In this document: positions 54,140-63,133 of the stretch, in pieces
Layout of the letters: each line of letters opens with the position of its first letter
Numbering within the stretch: the first letter of the stretch is position 1
NCBI RefSeq assembly: GCF_900102105.1
Contig: NZ_FNBB01000002.1
Span: 682,001-746,000 of the forward strand
Source of the DNA: Agrobacterium pusense
Lineage (GTDB): Bacteria > Pseudomonadota > Alphaproteobacteria > Rhizobiales > Rhizobiaceae
DNA: 64,000 nt
Direction of reading: 5' to 3'
Translations under genes and position numbers: made by a program
The notes under the pieces: model-generated
The model's input: the letters and a program-made list of their open reading frames with translations, nothing else
Databases searched by the model: none
What the model was told of the DNA's origin: nothing

Positions 54140-56653
54140 ATGAAGACACATGCACGGGCGGTGGTGATCGGTGGCGGCGTCGTCGGCGTCTCGACGCTTT
54201 ATCATCTGGCCAAGAAGGGCTGGAGCGACAGCGTGCTCATCGAGCGCAAGGAGCTGACCTCCGGTTCCACCTGGCACGCGGCCGGGCTTCTGCCGCTGTT
54301 CAACATGAGCTACTCGGTTGGCCAGATCCACAAATATTCCGTGAAGTTCTACGAGGAACTGCAGGAAGAGACCGGCATGAATGTCGGTTTCTCCAAGGTC
54401 TCCAACATCCGTCTCGCCCGCACCAAGGATCGCTGGGACGAATATATGTATTATGCCGGCATTGCCGAGACCATCGGCGTGCGCGTCAACATGCTGACGC
54501 CGGAGCAGGTGAAGGAGATCTGGCCGCTTTGCGAGACGGACGGCCTGCTCGGCGCCATCCAGCATCCTGACGATGGTTATATTCAGCCCGCCGATCTGAC
54601 GCAGGCGCTGGCCAAGGGCGCGCGTGACCGCGGCGCGACCATCTATCGCAACACGACAGTCACCGCCATCGAGCAGCTTGAAGACGGTCACTGGAAGGTG
54701 ACGACAGACAAGGGCGAGATCATCGCCGAACACATCATCTCCTGCACGGGCTCCTTTGCCCGCAAGACCGGCGAGATGGTCGGCATCAACATTCCGGTCA
54801 TTCCGGTCGAGCATCAGTACATCGTCACCGAGCCGCATCCGGCCATTCAGGAACGCCGCCGCCAGGGCTTGCCGGAAATGGGCGTGCTGCGCGAATCCGA
54901 CTCGGCCTGGTACATGCGTGAAGAGGCGGGCGGGCTGATCCTCGGTCCTTATGAAGTTGGCGCGCCGGTCTGTTATGTCGACGGTCCATCCGATGACAGC
55001 GAATATGAGCTGTTCCAGGAAGAACTCGATCGACTGATGCCGCATATCGAAACCGCCATGGTGCGCGTTCCGGCCTTCGGCGAAGTCGGCATCAAGAAGG
55101 TCTACAATGGCGCGATTGCCTATACACCTGATGGCAATCCAATCGTCGGTCCTGCGCCGGGCCTGAAGAATTTCTGGCTGAACGAAGGCCATTCCTTCGG
55201 CATCACCGCCGCTGGTGGTGCTGGCTGGCAGCTGGCCGAATGGATCGTCGATGGTGAGCCGACGCTCGACCTGATGGGTGTCGATCCGCGCCGCTTCGGC
55301 CCTTACGCAACGGAAGGTTACCTCATCGCCAAGAACGAGGAAGCCTATGCCAACGTCTTCACCATGCATTACCCGGATGAAGAGCGCTCTGCCGCGCGCC
55401 CGCTGAAGACGACGCCGGTTTATGACCGTCTGAAGAAGCTCGGCGGCGTGTTCGGCTCCGTCTATGGCTGGGAGCGCGCCAACTGGTATGCGCCCGAAGG
55501 TTACGCGCTGCGTGAGGAAGACCTCGGCGTTGGCGCCGACGTCATCACCAGTCATAACCATGCACCGGCTCTGGATGACGGCCGTATCGTTGAGAAGTGG
55601 TCGTTCCGCCGCTCGAACTACTTCGAGCATGTCGGCAACGAAGTGAAGAACGTGCATCAGAATGTCGGCGTGCTCGATATGTCGGCCTTCGCGAAGATGG
55701 AGGTTTCCGGCCCCGGCGCGCGTGCCTGGCTCGACAGCATTCTCGCCAATGCGGTGCCGAAGAAGCGAGGCCGCATCGCGCTCACCCATCTTCTGACGCC
55801 GAATGGCGGCGTGAAGGCGGAGTTCACGGTCTATGAATGGGCGCCGGGCCGCTTCTACATGGTTTCGGCCGGTGGTCTCGAAGCGCATGACCATGACGTG
55901 CTGTTCCGCCTGGCGCCGACCGATGGCTCGGTCGTGCTGCAGCCTATCACCCAGAAATACGGCGTGCTGGTTCTGGCCGGTCCGAAATCGCGTGATCTCC
56001 TGAAGAAGCTGACCCGCACCAGCCTTGAGAACAAGGACTTCCCCTGGCTCACCGGCAAGCAGATTTCCGTCGGCGTTGCGACTGCGCATGCGCTGCGCGT
56101 CAACTTCGTGGGTGAACTTGGCTGGGAGTTGCATCACCCGATCGAGATGCAGAACTACATCTTCGACCGGTTGATGGAAGCCGGTGCCGAATTCGGCATC
56201 AAGCCTTTCGGTATCCGCGCCATGGTTTCCATGTCGCTCGAAAAGTCCTATCGCAATATGGGCCGCGAGCTTTCGGTGGAATACAATGCCTATGAATCGG
56301 GTCTCGACCGTTTCCTGCGCCCGGAGAAGAGCTTCATCGGCCGCGACGCACTGGTGGCCTACAAGGAGGCGGGCCTGAAGTCGGTCTTCTCGACGCTCAC
56401 CGTGTCGGGCAATACGGATGTCGATGCGCGCGGTTCGGAAGCGATCTTCGATGAAAACGGCGCACTTGCAGGGCGCGCGACGAGCGGCGGTTTCGGCTGG
56501 CGTCTCGGCAAGTCGATCGCGCTCGCCATGCTCAAGCCGGAATATGCCGCAGTCGGCACCAAGCTCAAGATCCGCATTCTCGGCACGTCCTATGACGCTG
56601 AGGTGGTGGAAGAAAGCCCGTTCGACACCGACAACGCGCTTCTGCGCGCATAA
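54140..56653 (+). CDS. FAD-dependent dimethylglycine/sarcosine dehydrogenase-like protein with a GcvT domain
   Basis: The 837-residue protein has an N-terminal FAD oxidase domain (about 1-400; VVIGGGVVGVSTLYHLAKKG as the ADP loop, SGSTWHAAGLLP with a His that carries covalent FAD in dimethylglycine dehydrogenase). An adjacent FAO-type linker and a C-terminal GcvT-like folate-binding domain (about 430-837; VGVLDMSAFAKMEVSGPGAR, VNFVGELGWELHHPIEMQ) follow. The family demethylates N-methylated glycines, passing the carbon to tetrahydrofolate. It stands alone with a good terminator (56679-56704), without the heterotetrameric sarcosine oxidase genes. The substrate (dimethylglycine, sarcosine or another N-methyl compound) is not decided by sequence. 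Confidence 0.85.
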   Translation: MKTHARAVVIGGGVVGVSTLYHLAKKGWSDSVLIERKELTSGSTWHAAGLLPLFNMSYSVGQIHKYSVKFYEELQEETGMNVGFSKVSNIRLARTKDRWDEYMYYAGIAETIGVRVNMLTPEQVKEIWPLCETDGLLGAIQHPDDGYIQPADLTQALAKGARDRGATIYRNTTVTAIEQLEDGHWKVTTDKGEIIAEHIISCTGSFARKTGEMVGINIPVIPVEHQYIVTEPHPAIQERRRQGLPEMGVLRESDSAWYMREEAGGLILGPYEVGAPVCYVDGPSDDSEYELFQEELDRLMPHIETAMVRVPAFGEVGIKKVYNGAIAYTPDGNPIVGPAPGLKNFWLNEGHSFGITAAGGAGWQLAEWIVDGEPTLDLMGVDPRRFGPYATEGYLIAKNEEAYANVFTMHYPDEERSAARPLKTTPVYDRLKKLGGVFGSVYGWERANWYAPEGYALREEDLGVGADVITSHNHAPALDDGRIVEKWSFRRSNYFEHVGNEVKNVHQNVGVLDMSAFAKMEVSGPGARAWLDSILANAVPKKRGRIALTHLLTPNGGVKAEFTVYEWAPGRFYMVSAGGLEAHDHDVLFRLAPTDGSVVLQPITQKYGVLVLAGPKSRDLLKKLTRTSLENKDFPWLTGKQISVGVATAHALRVNFVGELGWELHHPIEMQNYIFDRLMEAGAEFGIKPFGIRAMVSMSLEKSYRNMGRELSVEYNAYESGLDRFLRPEKSFIGRDALVAYKEAGLKSVFSTLTVSGNTDVDARGSEAIFDENGALAGRATSGGFGWRLGKSIALAMLKPEYAAVGTKLKIRILGTSYDAEVVEESPFDTDNALLRA

Positions 56654-56678
56654 GACCAAAATCCCCTCCCAAAGTCGG

Positions 56679-56704
56679 AATACGGCCCCTCGCGGGCCGT
56701 ATTT
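56679..56704 (+). terminator. Terminator of the dehydrogenase gene
   Basis: AATACGGCCC and GGGCCGTATT form a 10-bp stem with a 5-base loop, followed by TCC and TTT. It lies 26 bases past the stop codon. Confidence 0.75.
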
Positions 56705-56796
56705 CCGTTTAAGTAAGCATGTGCTCAACTGATGCTTCAGGAAAAGTGCTATTAATCATTCTGAAAAATGAGCCTGCTATCTTCCGCTGACATACG

Positions 56797-57648
56797 ATGG
56801 GGGATCGGGGCAGAATGAATTTCCTGGGCATCACGGGCATGCAATATTCGGGCGTGCCTTTTACCAATAACCGCATTTTACTGGCGGAAGACAGTAACGT
56901 ATTTACCCAGATGGTGAGCCGGCGGCTCAACGAGATGCTGGGCGTTACCGTGGAAGTATGCCGCTCCTTCGAGGAATTGCAGGCCTGCTACGAACATTCT
57001 TCCGAGCCGGTGACGCTCGCCATTTCCAACATCAACCTGCCGGGCGCGGAAAAGGGTGAAGCGCTGGAATATCTGATCGATCTATCGATCCCGACTATCG
57101 TTTTCACCAGCACCTTTCACGAGGCGACGCGTGAAACGCTGATCGCCAAGGACGTGGTGGATTATATTCTGAAAGACAATATCTTCGCCGTGGATATGCT
57201 GACGGAATCCGTCTGCCGCTTCCTCACCAACCACCGCCATCATGTGCTGATCGTTGACGACAGCCCGACGGCGCGGGCGCTGCTTTCGAGCCGTCTCAAG
57301 CGTTATAATTTCCGCGTCAGCCTGGCAGACAGCGGTGCGAAGGCGCTCGATATTCTAAGGGCCAACCCCGATATCGGCCTCGTCGTCACCGACTATAACA
57401 TGCCCGACATTGACGGTTTCGAGCTGACGCGGCGCATCCGCACCGTGCGCGGCTCCCATGAACTGCGCATCATCGGTGTTTCCTCCTCCACCAACCGTCT
57501 GCTGTCGGCGCGTTTCCTGAAGGCTGGCGGCAATGATTTCATGCTGCGGCCCTTCATTGATGAAGAGTTCTATTGCCGCGTCAACCAGAACCTCGATACG
57601 CTGGTGCAGATACAGCTGGCGAAGTCCGGGGTGCGGCCGGCTGCGTGA
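56797..57648 (+). CDS. Response regulator with two receiver domains, the first lacking its phospho-Asp
   Basis: The 283-residue product (277 from the ATG at 56815) has two receiver domains and no output domain. The first (about 25-140; NNRILLAEDSNVFTQMVSRR) has TLAISNINLPG where the phospho-accepting Asp should be, so the site is Asn. The second (about 148-275; HVLIVDDSPTARALLSSRLK) keeps VVTDYNMPDIDGFEL with Asp and has MLRPF in place of the usual K-P. It may be a phosphate sink, a chemotaxis-like adaptor or a receiver-only partner in a phosphorelay. No kinase lies nearby. Confidence 0.85.
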   Translation: MGDRGRMNFLGITGMQYSGVPFTNNRILLAEDSNVFTQMVSRRLNEMLGVTVEVCRSFEELQACYEHSSEPVTLAISNINLPGAEKGEALEYLIDLSIPTIVFTSTFHEATRETLIAKDVVDYILKDNIFAVDMLTESVCRFLTNHRHHVLIVDDSPTARALLSSRLKRYNFRVSLADSGAKALDILRANPDIGLVVTDYNMPDIDGFELTRRIRTVRGSHELRIIGVSSSTNRLLSARFLKAGGNDFMLRPFIDEEFYCRVNQNLDTLVQIQLAKSGVRPAA

Positions 57649-57663
57649 GCCGGACGCTCGTCT

Positions 57664-59220
57664 TCAAAGCTGAGATTCAAGCGGCAGGAAACGCATGATG
57701 CCGGCGATGAGGCGGCGGCCGATAGCGGCGTCTGGCTCGCGCCGGTAGGTCTTGGTACGGCCCTGTTCCTCCGTCGTCCAGACGATGCGGTTGCTGCTGT
57801 CGATCTCCAGTTCAAAGCTCATCGTGCGGCGGATTTCCTCGGCGAATATTTCGTCCATGCAAGCGACCAGCGGCGGCGATGTGAAGACCACGCCCATCTC
57901 CGTGTTGAGGGAGGCCGAGCGCGGATCGAAATTCAGCGAGCCGATATAACCTGTCATGCCGTCACGCGTGAATGCCTTGGTGTGCAGGCTCGCCTGTCCG
58001 GAACCGCGCAGGGTGAAGTTCGGCTGGTCCACCTGCGAACGCAGCTCGTGCAGGCGCACGCCGCCCGAGAGAAGCGGCTTGCGATAACGGGCATATCCGG
58101 CGTGAACGGCGGCCACATCCGTCGCCGCCAGGGAATTGGTTAGGATGGCCAGCGATACGCCCCGTTCGGCAATATCAAGGAAAATCTCAACGCCCTGTTT
58201 GCCGGGAATGAAATAGGGGGATGTGACGTGCAGGCTGTCGCTTGCCGCCTGCAGCAGGGGCAGCAGGCTTTCCATCAGGAAGTTGTGGCCCTTCCGCCGC
58301 TTGCCTGCCGCTTTTTCCGGAGGATCGGCAAGCACATCCACGGAACCCACCCAGTGCATGCGGTCCGACATCAGGAAATGATCTCGGTCATACTGGCTTT
58401 CAACGCGCTCAAGATAAGGTTTTGCGGCTTCGCTTTTTGGCAGGGCGTCCAGCTCGCGCCGTAATCTTGCGAGTTTGCTCGGCCTGCGCGCCAGAAGCGA
58501 GCGAACGGGGACGGAAACGGCGCTGTTCCAGTAATCATCGAAGATTTCCGTTGCGTCGGCCACGACGTCACCGAAGCCGAGAATATCGAAATCGTGGAAA
58601 TTCGCCCGTTCGGCCGCATCGAAATAGGCGTCGCCGATATTTCGACCGCCAACGATCACCGCGCGGCCATCGGCAATCCAGGCCTTGTTATGCATGCGGC
58701 GATTGACACTGCGAAAGCGCAGCAAAAGTTCCATGCCGCGATGGAGCATGTTCTCCCGCGCCCGGGTGGGGTTGAACAGGCGAAGTTCGATGTTGGGATG
58801 GCTGTCGATGGCGTGGAAAATTCGGTCTGACATGGAGACGCCGAGATCATCGAGCAGCAGCCGTACCCGCACGCCGCGATCGGCCGCCGCGATGACCTCG
58901 CGCATCATCAGCCGTCCCGTCAGGTCCGCATTCCACATGTAATACATGAGATCGAGGCTACGCCCGGCCGCGCGCGCCGCCGCGACGCGCACCGCAAATG
59001 CATCGAGATTGGAATGTAGCAGGCACAGCGCATTCTTTTCGCTCCAGCCGTTCTTTATGGTCTGCCAGTGCCGATCCAGCACAGTTTCGTCCTCAGTGAC
59101 GGGCAGGGCGGCGGAGGGGCGTTTGGGAATGGATTTTTCCCGCTGTTTACCGATGACGACAAACAGGCTCGGCCCGACGAGCAGCAGAAGAATGATGATG
59201 AAGACCGTAAATGCAGTCAC
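57664..59220 (-). CDS. Phospholipase-D-family enzyme (cardiolipin synthase/ClsC-like)
   Basis: The 518-residue protein has one N-terminal membrane helix (FTVFIIILLLLVGPSLFVVI) and two HKD motifs: RRMHNKAWIADGRAVIVGGR (HxKx4D) and SLHTKAFTRDGMTGYIGSLN (HxKx4D), with the typical GGRNIGDAYFD and FDPRSASLNTEMG extensions. The pattern (LDLMYYMWNADLTGRLMMRE) is close to bacterial ClsC/YmdC-type cardiolipin synthases. It would condense phospholipids at the inner membrane. It is convergent with the double-receiver gene and separated by 15 bases. A nuclease or phospholipase role is a less likely alternative. Confidence 0.82.
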   Translation of the reverse strand: MTAFTVFIIILLLLVGPSLFVVIGKQREKSIPKRPSAALPVTEDETVLDRHWQTIKNGWSEKNALCLLHSNLDAFAVRVAAARAAGRSLDLMYYMWNADLTGRLMMREVIAAADRGVRVRLLLDDLGVSMSDRIFHAIDSHPNIELRLFNPTRARENMLHRGMELLLRFRSVNRRMHNKAWIADGRAVIVGGRNIGDAYFDAAERANFHDFDILGFGDVVADATEIFDDYWNSAVSVPVRSLLARRPSKLARLRRELDALPKSEAAKPYLERVESQYDRDHFLMSDRMHWVGSVDVLADPPEKAAGKRRKGHNFLMESLLPLLQAASDSLHVTSPYFIPGKQGVEIFLDIAERGVSLAILTNSLAATDVAAVHAGYARYRKPLLSGGVRLHELRSQVDQPNFTLRGSGQASLHTKAFTRDGMTGYIGSLNFDPRSASLNTEMGVVFTSPPLVACMDEIFAEEIRRTMSFELEIDSSNRIVWTTEEQGRTKTYRREPDAAIGRRLIAGIMRFLPLESQL

Positions 59221-59345
59221 TTGTTTTGATCGCTCCCGGCCTGGAGAGTATCAGGCGGGATGGAAACGCGCGAGGGAATAAAGCGTTCATTTCGGTTCGG
59301 CGGCAGTATGAAAAACCGGTACAGGCGCGACAACGGGCTTGCCAA

Positions 59346-59369
59346 ACACATAAGTGCGTGCTTATGTGT
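59346..59369. promoter_or_regulatory. Palindromic operator at the arsR-type gene start
   Basis: ACACATAAG (59346-59354) and CTTATGTGT (59361-59369) are perfect inverted arms with a 6-base spacer. The palindrome ends four bases before the ATG of the ArsR-type gene, the usual place for autorepression by this family. Confidence 0.75.
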
Positions 59370-59373
59370 ATTT

Positions 59374-59688
59374 ATGACAGAGAACGATATATTCCGGGCA
59401 CTGGCCGATCCCACGCGCCGTGCCATTTTCGAAAAGCTGGCGGATGGTGCCATGAATGCCTCTGCCCTGCGCGAAGGGATCGAGATCAGTCAGCCGGCCA
59501 TGTCGCAGCATCTTTCGGTTCTTCGCGGCGCCGGGCTAGTGGTTGAAAGACGGCAGGGCCGTTTCGTCAATTACGAGGTCGATCCGGAGGGGCTGACACG
59601 CATTGCTGCGTGGCTCGGCAAATATCGCGCCTACTGGCCACAGCGCATTGAGGCTCTCAAACTCCTGCTGAAGGATATGGACCAATGA
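59374..59688 (+). CDS. ArsR-family transcriptional repressor
   Basis: The 104-residue protein is a winged-helix ArsR regulator: FRALADPTRRAIFEKLADGA, LREGIEISQPAMSQHLSVLR (recognition helix) and GAGLVVERRQGRFVNYEVD (wing). It lacks the CxC metal site of ArsR/SmtB, so it probably responds to a non-metal signal, like the subgroup paired with SRPBCC proteins. A perfect palindrome overlaps the promoter and ends just before the ATG, and no clear Shine-Dalgarno precedes it, so the mRNA may be nearly leaderless. The gene overlaps the SRPBCC gene by ATGA. Confidence 0.88.
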   Translation: MTENDIFRALADPTRRAIFEKLADGAMNASALREGIEISQPAMSQHLSVLRGAGLVVERRQGRFVNYEVDPEGLTRIAAWLGKYRAYWPQRIEALKLLLKDMDQ

Positions 59689-60041
59689 ACAGGGATGCAG
59701 CGGAAGCGCCGAAAAACGGCATTGAACTTGAATATGATCTGGACGAGCCGCCGCAAAAGGTCTGGCGCGCCATCAGCATTGCAGCGTTCCGTGAAAACTG
59801 GCTGCCGAACGAGGCTCTGGCGGAACCTGACGCGATCGACATCAAACCCGGCGAGGAAGTGCGCTACCGGCTGCGTGAAGACATTCCACCATTTCTGGAA
59901 AGCACCGTAACCTTCAGGATCGCGGCCAATGCCGAGGGCGGCACGAGCCTTCGCATCATTCATGAACTGCCCACAAATACCGGCCGGACGATGAAGGCCG
60001 CCGCAAACCACAACGGCCCGCCGATCAAGCTCGCCGCCTGA
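59685..60041 (+). CDS. SRPBCC (AHSA1-type) domain protein
   Basis: The 118-residue protein has the SRPBCC/AHSA1 fold start (IELEYDLDEPPQKVWRAISI) and IKPGEEVRYRLREDIPPFLE, RIAANAEGGTSLRIIHELPT. It is shorter than usual (about 140-160 residues); the last helix appears reduced to MKAAANHNGPPIKLAA. ArsR-SRPBCC pairs with overlapping frames are very common, and the SRPBCC partner is thought to bind a small ligand or help its regulator. The ligand is unknown. Confidence 0.8.
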   Translation: MNRDAAEAPKNGIELEYDLDEPPQKVWRAISIAAFRENWLPNEALAEPDAIDIKPGEEVRYRLREDIPPFLESTVTFRIAANAEGGTSLRIIHELPTNTGRTMKAAANHNGPPIKLAA

Positions 60042-60083
60042 TCCCACTCGTTTCCCGACATTTTCAAACACAGGAGTTCGCCG

Positions 60084-60692
60084 ATGCGCGAAGTGATGCA
60101 ACTCGTCCCTATGGTCGTCGAACAATCATCAAGGGGAGAAAGATCTTTCGACATTTATTCGCGCCTGCTGCGGGAAAGGATCATCTTTCTCAATGGCGAG
60201 GTCAACGATGCAGTTTCAGCGCTCGTCTGCGCGCAATTGCTGTTTCTCGAAGCGGAAAACCCGAAGAAGCCGATCTATCTTTATATCAATTCTCCGGGTG
60301 GCGTCGTGACGAGCGGCCTGGCGATGTACGATACGATGCATTACATCCGCGCCCCGGTTCACACACTCTGTATGGGCACGGCCCGTTCCATGGGATCGTT
60401 CCTGCTAATGGCGGGCGAACCGGGCGAGCGCACAGCACTTCCCAATGCCAGCATCCACATTCATCAACCGCTGGGCGGTTTCCAGGGACAGGCATCGGAC
60501 ATGCTGATCCACGCCGAGGAGATGCAGCAGACCAAGCACCGCATGACGCGGCTTTACGCCGAACATTGCAAACAGAGTTATGAGAAATTCGAAGCGGCCA
60601 TGGATAGGGATTTTTTCATGACGGCGGAGCAAGCGTTGGAATGGGGTCTGATCGACCGCGTTTTGGGCGTTCGTGAGGATATCGCGGCGTAG
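60084..60692 (+). CDS. clpP: ClpP-family serine protease paralogue
   Basis: The 202-residue protein is a ClpP protease subunit, which degrades unfolded or tagged proteins with a Clp ATPase. The catalytic triad is visible: Ser in [11 protein letters not shown], His in [14 protein letters not shown] and Asp in [20 protein letters not shown]. The start [20 protein letters not shown] shows no long propeptide. There is no clpX or lon next to it, so this is probably an additional paralogue rather than the housekeeping clpP1. It lies 42 bases after the SRPBCC gene and may be cotranscribed with it. Confidence 0.88.
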   Translation: MREVMQLVPMVVEQSSRGERSFDIYSRLLRERIIFLNGEVNDAVSALVCAQLLFLEAENPKKPIYLYINSPGGVVTSGLAMYDTMHYIRAPVHTLCMGTARSMGSFLLMAGEPGERTALPNASIHIHQPLGGFQGQASDMLIHAEEMQQTKHRMTRLYAEHCKQSYEKFEAAMDRDFFMTAEQALEWGLIDRVLGVREDIAA

Positions 60693-60733
60693 TGCCGGGT
60701 ACTATCCGCAAGATGTTGTTTCCATATCAACAC

Positions 60734-60760
60734 AAAAGGCAGCGCCATGCGCTGCCTTTC
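60734..60760. terminator. Bidirectional terminator between clpP and parE
   Basis: AAAGGCAGCG and CGCTGCCTTT form a 10-bp stem with a short loop, flanked by A and T runs, between two convergent genes. Confidence 0.75.
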
Positions 60761-60778
60761 AAAGGTCTATCCGGATGA

Positions 60779-62914
60779 TCAAATATCCAGATTATCTGCA
60801 AAAGCCGCCCGCTCCTGAATGAAGCGGAAACGGGCATCGGCCTTGGTGCCCATCAGATTGTCGACAGCCTCGCGCGTGCCCTCGAAGTCCACGTCATCGA
60901 TCTCGACGCGCAGCAGGGTGCGCTTTTCGGGGTCCATGGTGGTTTCCTTGAGCTGGGCGGCCATCATTTCACCGAGGCCTTTAAAGCGGCCCACTTCGAC
61001 CTTTTTGCCCTTGAAGACGGTTTCCATCAGCTCGGCGCGGTGGGCGTCGTCGCGGGCATAGGCGGATTTCGCGCCCTGACGGATGACGTAGAGCGGCGGC
61101 ACTGCCAGATAGAGGTGGTTGCCGCGAATGAGTTCCGGCATTTCCTGATAGAAGAAGGTGATGAGCAACGAGGCGATATGGGCGCCGTCGACGTCGGCAT
61201 CGGTCATGATGATGATGCGCTCATAACGCAAATCTTCTTCGCGGTACTTGGTGCGGGTGCCACAGCCGAGCGCCTGGATGAGATCGGCGATCTGCTGGTT
61301 GGCGGAAAGCTTTTCGCGGCTGGCACTGCCGACGTTGAGGATTTTACCACGCAGCGGCAGAATGGCCTGATTGGCGCGGTTGCGCGCCTGTTTGGCCGAG
61401 CCGCCAGCCGAGTCACCCTCGACAATGAAAAGTTCGGCGCCTTCGGCCGTGTTCTGGGAGCAATCCGCGAGTTTGCCGGGCAGGCGCAGCTTGCGCACGG
61501 CGGTCTTGCGGTTGACTTCCTTTTCCTTGCGGCGGCGCATACGCTCTTCCGAGCGCTCGATGACCCAGTCGAGCAGCTTTGCCGCCTCGGCCGGGTTGCC
61601 GGTCAGATAATGGTCAAATGGATCGCGCAGCGCGTTTTCGACGATGCGCTGGGCTTCGACGGTGGCGAGCTTGTCCTTGGTCTGGCCGACGAATTCCGGC
61701 TCGCGGATGAAAACGGAGAGCATGCCGGCCGCCGAAATCATCACGTCATCGGTGGTGATGTCCTTGGCGCGCTTGTTCTGCGTCAAGTCGGCATAGTTCT
61801 TCAGGCCCTTGGTGAGCGCGATGCGCAGGCCCGCTTCATGCGTGCCGCCTTCGGGTGTTGGGATGGTGTTGCAATAGGAATGGATCTGCGTGTCGCCGCC
61901 GTACCAGGTCACCGCCCATTCCAGCGCGCCGTGACCGCCGGTCTTTTCGGTACGGCCTGAGAAAATCTCGCGGGTGACGGTAAATTCCTTGCCGAGCGTG
62001 GCGGCGAGATAATCCTTCAGGCCGCCCGGGAAATGGAACACGGCCTTTTCGGGGATTTCTCCATCGGCCGGCACCATGCCGGGATCGCAGCTCCAGCGGA
62101 TTTCGACGCCGCCGAAGAGGTAAGCCTTGGAGCGGGCCATGCGGAAGATGCGGGCCGGTTCGAATTTCGCGTGATCGCCGAAGATTTGCGGATCGGGATG
62201 GAAACGCACGCGGGTGCCGCGGCGATTATGCACGTCGCCAAGCTCTTCCAGCGGACCGATCGGCAGGCCGCGCGAAAAACGCTGGCGGTAAAGCTTGCGG
62301 TTTCGCGCCACTTCCACTTCGAGAAGATCGGAGAGCGCATTCACCACGGAGACGCCGACGCCGTGCAGGCCGCCAGAGGTCTCGTAGGCCTTACCGTCGA
62401 ACTTGCCGCCGGCATGCAGCTTGGTCATGATGACTTCGAGCGTCGATTTGCCCGGAACCTGCGGGTGGTTCTCCACGGGAATGCCGCGGCCGTTATCGGT
62501 GACCGTCAGGAAGCCTTCGGCATCGAGATGAACCTCGATGAAATTGGCGTGACCGGCGACGGCCTCGTCCATGGAGTTGTCGATGACTTCGGCGAAGAGG
62601 TGGTGCAGCGCCTTCTCGTCCGTGCCGCCGATATACATGCCGGGACGCATGCGCACCGGCTCGAGGCCCTCAAGCACGCGGATCGATGATGCGCCGTAGT
62701 CGTCACCGGCTGGAGACGCGGGCGGCGGAGGGGCAGACGACGCGACGGGGGCCGCGGCTGCAACGGCTGCGGGTTTCTGCTGCACGTTCACATTGGCAGC
62801 AGCGGTCGCCGGGGCCTTCACGGGCTTCGCCGCGTCCTCGTTCGTGTCCGTGTCGCTGTTTCGTGCCGCCGGAAGACCGGAGAAGAGATCGTTGCTGTCG
62901 TCCATCATGTCCAA
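60779..62914 (-). CDS. parE: DNA topoisomerase IV subunit B (ParE)
   Basis: ParE is the ATPase subunit that, with ParC, separates linked daughter chromosomes. The 711-residue protein (708 from the ATG at 62905) has a GHKL ATPase domain (IRVLEGLEPVRMRPGMYIGG, IDNSMDEAVAGHAN, VTDNGRGIPVENHP, GGLHGVGVSVVNALS). The TOPRIM domain has AELFIVEGDSAGGSAKQARN and IMTDADVDGAHIASLL. The first 75 residues are an alanine- and proline-rich extension (VAAAAPVASSAPPPPASPAG) not found in E. coli ParE (630 residues) but common in rhizobia. The C-terminus lacks the long GyrB insertion, which supports ParE over GyrB. It is a single gene. Confidence 0.93.
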   Translation of the reverse strand: MDMMDDSNDLFSGLPAARNSDTDTNEDAAKPVKAPATAAANVNVQQKPAAVAAAAPVASSAPPPPASPAGDDYGASSIRVLEGLEPVRMRPGMYIGGTDEKALHHLFAEVIDNSMDEAVAGHANFIEVHLDAEGFLTVTDNGRGIPVENHPQVPGKSTLEVIMTKLHAGGKFDGKAYETSGGLHGVGVSVVNALSDLLEVEVARNRKLYRQRFSRGLPIGPLEELGDVHNRRGTRVRFHPDPQIFGDHAKFEPARIFRMARSKAYLFGGVEIRWSCDPGMVPADGEIPEKAVFHFPGGLKDYLAATLGKEFTVTREIFSGRTEKTGGHGALEWAVTWYGGDTQIHSYCNTIPTPEGGTHEAGLRIALTKGLKNYADLTQNKRAKDITTDDVMISAAGMLSVFIREPEFVGQTKDKLATVEAQRIVENALRDPFDHYLTGNPAEAAKLLDWVIERSEERMRRRKEKEVNRKTAVRKLRLPGKLADCSQNTAEGAELFIVEGDSAGGSAKQARNRANQAILPLRGKILNVGSASREKLSANQQIADLIQALGCGTRTKYREEDLRYERIIIMTDADVDGAHIASLLITFFYQEMPELIRGNHLYLAVPPLYVIRQGAKSAYARDDAHRAELMETVFKGKKVEVGRFKGLGEMMAAQLKETTMDPEKRTLLRVEIDDVDFEGTREAVDNLMGTKADARFRFIQERAAFADNLDI

Positions 62915-63133
62915 AGTTCAAAAGCGTGTGTCAGAATTTCGCCATGCGAATCATTTTGCCATCAGCGTCAATATACCGCCAAACGTGGTTCCCGTCCGAT
63001 TGAACCGGGGTCCGCCTAGGCAAGCGCGGCGCATCCTATGTCACGATTGTGTCAGGGTTTCGCAACAGGAGGATTGCGCTGCCGGCCTTGCGATGGCAAG
63101 TCTCGCAGCCACGAATGAACGGTTAGCCAAGGC

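Noticed and set aside
54125..56728. An 867-codon minus-strand open frame opposite the dehydrogenase gene
   Set aside because: It mirrors the codon structure of the real gene, has no recognisable domain, and its start lies in unrelated sequence.
59285..59300. GTTC-N6-GTTC upstream of the ArsR-type gene considered as a LexA box
   Set aside because: The spacing is six, not seven, and the perfect ArsR-type palindrome nearby explains the regulation better.
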